DNA of 22,242 nt from Physocladia obscura (lineage: Eukaryota > Chytridiomycota > Chytridiomycetes > Chytridiales > Chytriomycetaceae). This document shows positions 18,849 through 22,242 of this stretch, piece after piece. The notes under the pieces are model-generated. The model worked only from the letters and a program-made list of their open reading frames with translations. It made no database searches and was not told where the DNA came from. Position numbers and translations under genes: made by a program. Location of the stretch: assembly GCA_027596945.1 (NCBI GenBank), contig JADGJH010000288.1, positions 1 to 22,242 of the forward strand, given 5' to 3'. The first letter of the stretch is position 1; each line of letters opens with the position of its first letter.

Positions 18849-21800
18849 ATGGCTGATACATACAAGCAGTCTCGTATCGAGCGAGATCTCTTACCAGACG
18901 CTCCACAAGAAGTCAATCTTCAACAATTTCGCGTTCACTCACGTGACGTGATTGATAAAAATTTTCGACCTCGATCAATCAATGCCAAAAACAAATCGTT
19001 CATACTGCGCGACTTTACAAACTCCACCCTTGAAGAAATAGTAGCATCTCAAAACTTTGATGCACCGCGCGAGTCGACCGATTCCTTGCTGAAAAAATCG
19101 GAACGGAAACTCAACAGAGCAGTGGCCAAAAAGGCAAAACAGCCCACAGGTTTACACAAAGTTTTTCGAGCTGAAAGCAGTGCTGAAAGTGATAGTCAGA
19201 AAAGTAGCGATGATGAAGATGATGACAATGGCAACTGCAATTCAGACCATGAATCTCAATCGTCGAGTGTGTTGACTTCGCTTGAAGATACCATCGCAGT
19301 GCAACCAACCCGTTGGGATATGGCAGAGCAACAGTTTGTGGAACTATTTTTTGGGCAAGATTTGATTCTCAGATCACGTCAACGCCACCAGCATATTCTT
19401 GAAGCCATCAAAAACCACAAAAACAGTTTGCCCAAACAGCGCCCAAAATCTCCGCTGAAAAACGTTACATTCAATCTGAAGCGTAATCTTCACTATGATT
19501 TTCGTCCTTATCCCGAAGTTACCGTCGATTCCTCTGAAACAGTTGCATCATCAACAGCAGCGACATCTACCGAATCCGACGATGATTCAAATATAACGCA
19601 TGAAAACTATCTGACAGCCGTATTGGAAAACGCAAAACTTTCAGACTCTTCTCGCCGCGGTATCAAAACGGCAGAAGCTGAGCCGCTGCGTGTGGTGCGT
19701 CCCAGGACAGCGGAGCTGAGTCCAGAGATGAAATCACGACTCGAAAAATTCCGAGAGCTTGACAGTTTTGCTTTTATTCGGCCAGACGATTTGCATCTTT
19801 CACGTGTTGGTAGTATTGGTTCGCTTCGAAATTTTAAAGCAGGGCAAATGGCTCCTAGATTTTCCATTTATGGTGGTAATGCCGAAAACTTTTTAAAAAA
19901 TCTACTCAAAATTTTCGAAACCGCAACCAGGTTCACGAAAAATCTCCACTGCAGCACGGTTGTTACTTGCACGCAACTCTGTCCCATCGAAAGACACATC
20001 CGTATCATCATCCTCAAAATCATCCGCATCATTTTCTCGCGCCTCACAGAAATCTACCGAAATGCGGCTCTCAAGTTCTAGCAACAACACAAGCTGCCAA
20101 AAAACCAGACGGCCAGCCAGCAGCGCCCATACTTTCAACGCACCTGCCTGCGACCAAGTGGTTTTGCAGCACTCGTTCGCGACACCGAAACACAAACGAC
20201 CGCTGTCGAAGGGCGTGCGTAAGTTTTTGGTTGATGCTGCCATTGAAGATAGTGTGCATCCTAAACTCGGGAACTTTTCAACTCTGCAAAACGACACTGT
20301 TTATGAGCACCAAAATATTCAGTCAGCAATGGTTACTGTACCGTCAACTGAAAACGTGTTGACAGGGTTGCATTATTATTTACATCCTCCTGCATTGCCA
20401 GCACCAGGACTCGGACTTGTCCCGTATGATATTTTTTCAATGAATCCACCTACCCAAGTGTTCAAGCTGCAAATTCCGCAAAAGTTGTCAAAATCTTTAG
20501 TTTGTGAAATTTTTATTTTTTTATTTGATATTAAGCATTTATCATTATTGTTATTATTATTAATTTTTTTGCAGCAAGATCCTCGAAATTTAGTTGGTCT
20601 TGAGGGAGAAAAAGCGGGTGGAAGAATTTTAATGAGAAAAATTAATGCATTATATGACGTTCCTAAATGTCCAAAAGTTGGCGGACGAATTACGCCAATA
20701 GAAAAGCCAGAAACTCCAAATAATGACCATTATTACTCTGAATCAATTTTTTCGTCCGCGCCGTCAAGGGAAGATACGGAAAGTATTTTCTCTATATCCA
20801 CTGCTCCAAGTTGTAACCCCCACAATAGCATGGTTGCCCAAGCTGCCGAAAATCAAAAAATTTCATCAAAAATTTCTTCGCCTTTAAACAATATACCTCC
20901 GAAATCTCCATCAGTCAACCAAATCCTACAATTAATGGTCTTGCAAAATCCAGATATATATTCTTCTCACGAAAAATCACGAAAAACTCGTCAACAAGTG
21001 CAATTGTCATTCACGAACAATGTGGGCAGAATGTTTCCCTTGGATTATTTTATGGACCACGAAGAAATGACGATTCTCGTCGACAGAGTTACCGAGCATG
21101 TAAACTGCACAAAGTTAGTAGACACAGAATCACAAATGCCGAAAAAAATTCACTGCAAAGGCTTTGTCTCTACTGCCATTCACGCTGAAGTTTGGCATCC
21201 AGGTTTTATATCCTTGTATAATGATATACGCAAAGAGTTCCTTGTGGAATGGGACAATGCCACGCCATTTTCTTATCCACCAAAACGCCCAATCAACCAT
21301 TTGCTGACACCAGATCCCACTCACTCGTCGCGCTGGCTGACGCGGGCTGAGATAAATCTCGAAAGCGACACTCTTGCGGCACATTTATTGAAGTTGTACA
21401 CTGCAGATAGAATCCGCGCTGAATTTGAGTCGCGCGCAACGTTGCTGCAAATTTGCGGCGTTTTAGCGCCATTGCTCATTCCAGGCTTGCCTGAATTTCA
21501 AAAGAAGGATACTATCCGCGTAATATATGCACAGGTGGGAATTGTGCAGCAGGCAGTGAGAAGAAGTAAAATAAGAGGTGCAAAATTCGGAGATGACAGT
21601 TCGTAACAATATTTATGCTTTTTGTAAAACGCTGAATTTTATCTATTTTAAATGAAAAGCACTTGAAAATGCAGAAGATATACTGACGTTTCAGACATAT
21701 TTTTTGGCTAGTATCATGAATGAAGTACGAGATGAATATTTTAAATCTCAAGTAGAAGCTTGTGTAAAAATAAATCCACAATTGGAGTCCCTTTACTTGC

Positions 21801-22242
21801 CGAAAAAACTTAAGAAGCTCTTGACAAATTTAAAGCAGCAGCCCAACTATTCAATAAATCCCGAAAATTTCAATAAATGTTTCCAAAAAATTCAAGACTC
21901 GCCGTTTCTTCTATTCAGTCAACTTATTGGAAAATCGTTGTCATTCATGAAACAGGAAATGATGCTGGATTTTGAAATAAATGATGTAATTCTGCAAATT
22001 GACGATAATCCGGAATTTTTACAGCATTCAGCTCCAAGAATTAAAACTATATCGCAAGTGAAGCCGCATGATACAAATAAAAAAATTTCTGCAAGCAGGC
22101 GTTTTAAAATTGAGTCTTCTCCTGTCTTAACTAAAGAAAATCTATTTAAAATGAGCGTTTGTTACTCTTGGAACGATATGTATCTATGCAAGCGAGACTT
22201 TCAAGACAAGTCTAATTCTTTGTTTGATGGTATCTCTAAGTT
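18849..22242 (+). CDS. Axonemal dynein heavy chain-like, N-terminal part (runs off window)
   Basis: Likely N-terminal stem of an inner-arm dynein heavy chain; the motor AAA modules would lie beyond the window. Exons 18849-19875, 19931-20499, 20575-21577 and 21675 to the edge, giving about 1055 residues, all in phase. The first about 700 residues are family-variable and partly disordered, with Ser/Asp-rich stretches. From about 745 the order resembles DHC N-termini as I recall them: a strand pair ending KEFLVEWDN, then RWLTRAEINLESDTLAAHLL with a following charged helix ADRIRAEFESRATL (compare W-x-PRI...EDP..FA.R...A...R in relatives). Next comes EDILTFQTYFLASIMNEVRDEYFKS after the last join, matching the 'YF..IM...LR..V..S' block. 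The donor at 21578 (gtgcaa) is preferred because the raw frame stops at 21604 and only this join gives a continuous helix. A similar cilia-associated protein is not excluded; no P-loop is in view. Confidence 0.6.

Noticed and set aside
1..22242. Transposons, CRISPR arrays, tRNA or rRNA genes, prokaryotic operons
   Set aside because: No reverse transcriptase or transposase frames, no terminal repeats, no regularly spaced repeats, and no cloverleaf or rRNA-like sequence were seen by eye.

Overview
This window looks like nuclear DNA of a compact, intron-rich fungus, probably a flagellated (zoosporic, chytrid-like) one. Evidence for a fungus: short introns (35-172 nt in my models), small intergenic gaps, a fungal-type vacuolar amino-acid transporter, a 14-TM drug/H+ antiporter, an Erv2-type ER sulfhydryl oxidase, and a protein resembling the fungal PXB/DUF3818 family. 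Evidence for a flagellum: the right end carries what reads as the N-terminal stem of an axonemal dynein heavy chain, head-to-head with an ERICH2-like protein. The flagellated assignment is inference from those two genes. I see no rRNA, tRNA, transposon, CRISPR array or prokaryotic-style operon.

Layout, left to right. (+) 380-3307 amino-acid transporter with a very long disordered insert before its last membrane helix. (+) 3427-4288 TMEM70-like mitochondrial assembly factor. (+) 4297-5487 coiled-coil protein with an acidic tail, starting 8 bp after the previous stop codon. (-) 6440-5571 DUF1295/steroid-reductase-like membrane protein. (-) 8689-6633 DHA2-type MFS transporter. (-) 11268-9087 low-complexity protein with a C-terminal PX domain. 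(-) 14264-11424 PXB/DUF3818-like protein without a PX domain. (+) 14863-17050 homeodomain protein. (+) 17249-17985 Erv2-like oxidase. (-) 18766-18050 ERICH2-like acidic protein. (+) 18849 to beyond 22242, dynein heavy chain, cut by the window end.

All exon joins were made by hand from GT...AG sites, keeping reading phase. Every complete model ends up a whole number of codons long, and 32 introns are proposed. The joins recover family signatures that are broken in the raw frames: the CxxC of the oxidase, the SDHVTWR stretch of the MFS transporter, and the continuation of the PX protein. Exact 5' ends remain uncertain for the amino-acid transporter and the TMEM70-like gene.

Functional links are local. 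The dynein and ERICH2-like genes share an 82-bp divergent promoter. The tandem PX and PXB/DUF3818-like genes look like pieces of what is usually one lipid-binding protein. The homeobox and DUF3818-like genes are divergent across about 600 bp that holds a conspicuous nested palindrome. The other genes look like unrelated housekeeping or accessory functions.
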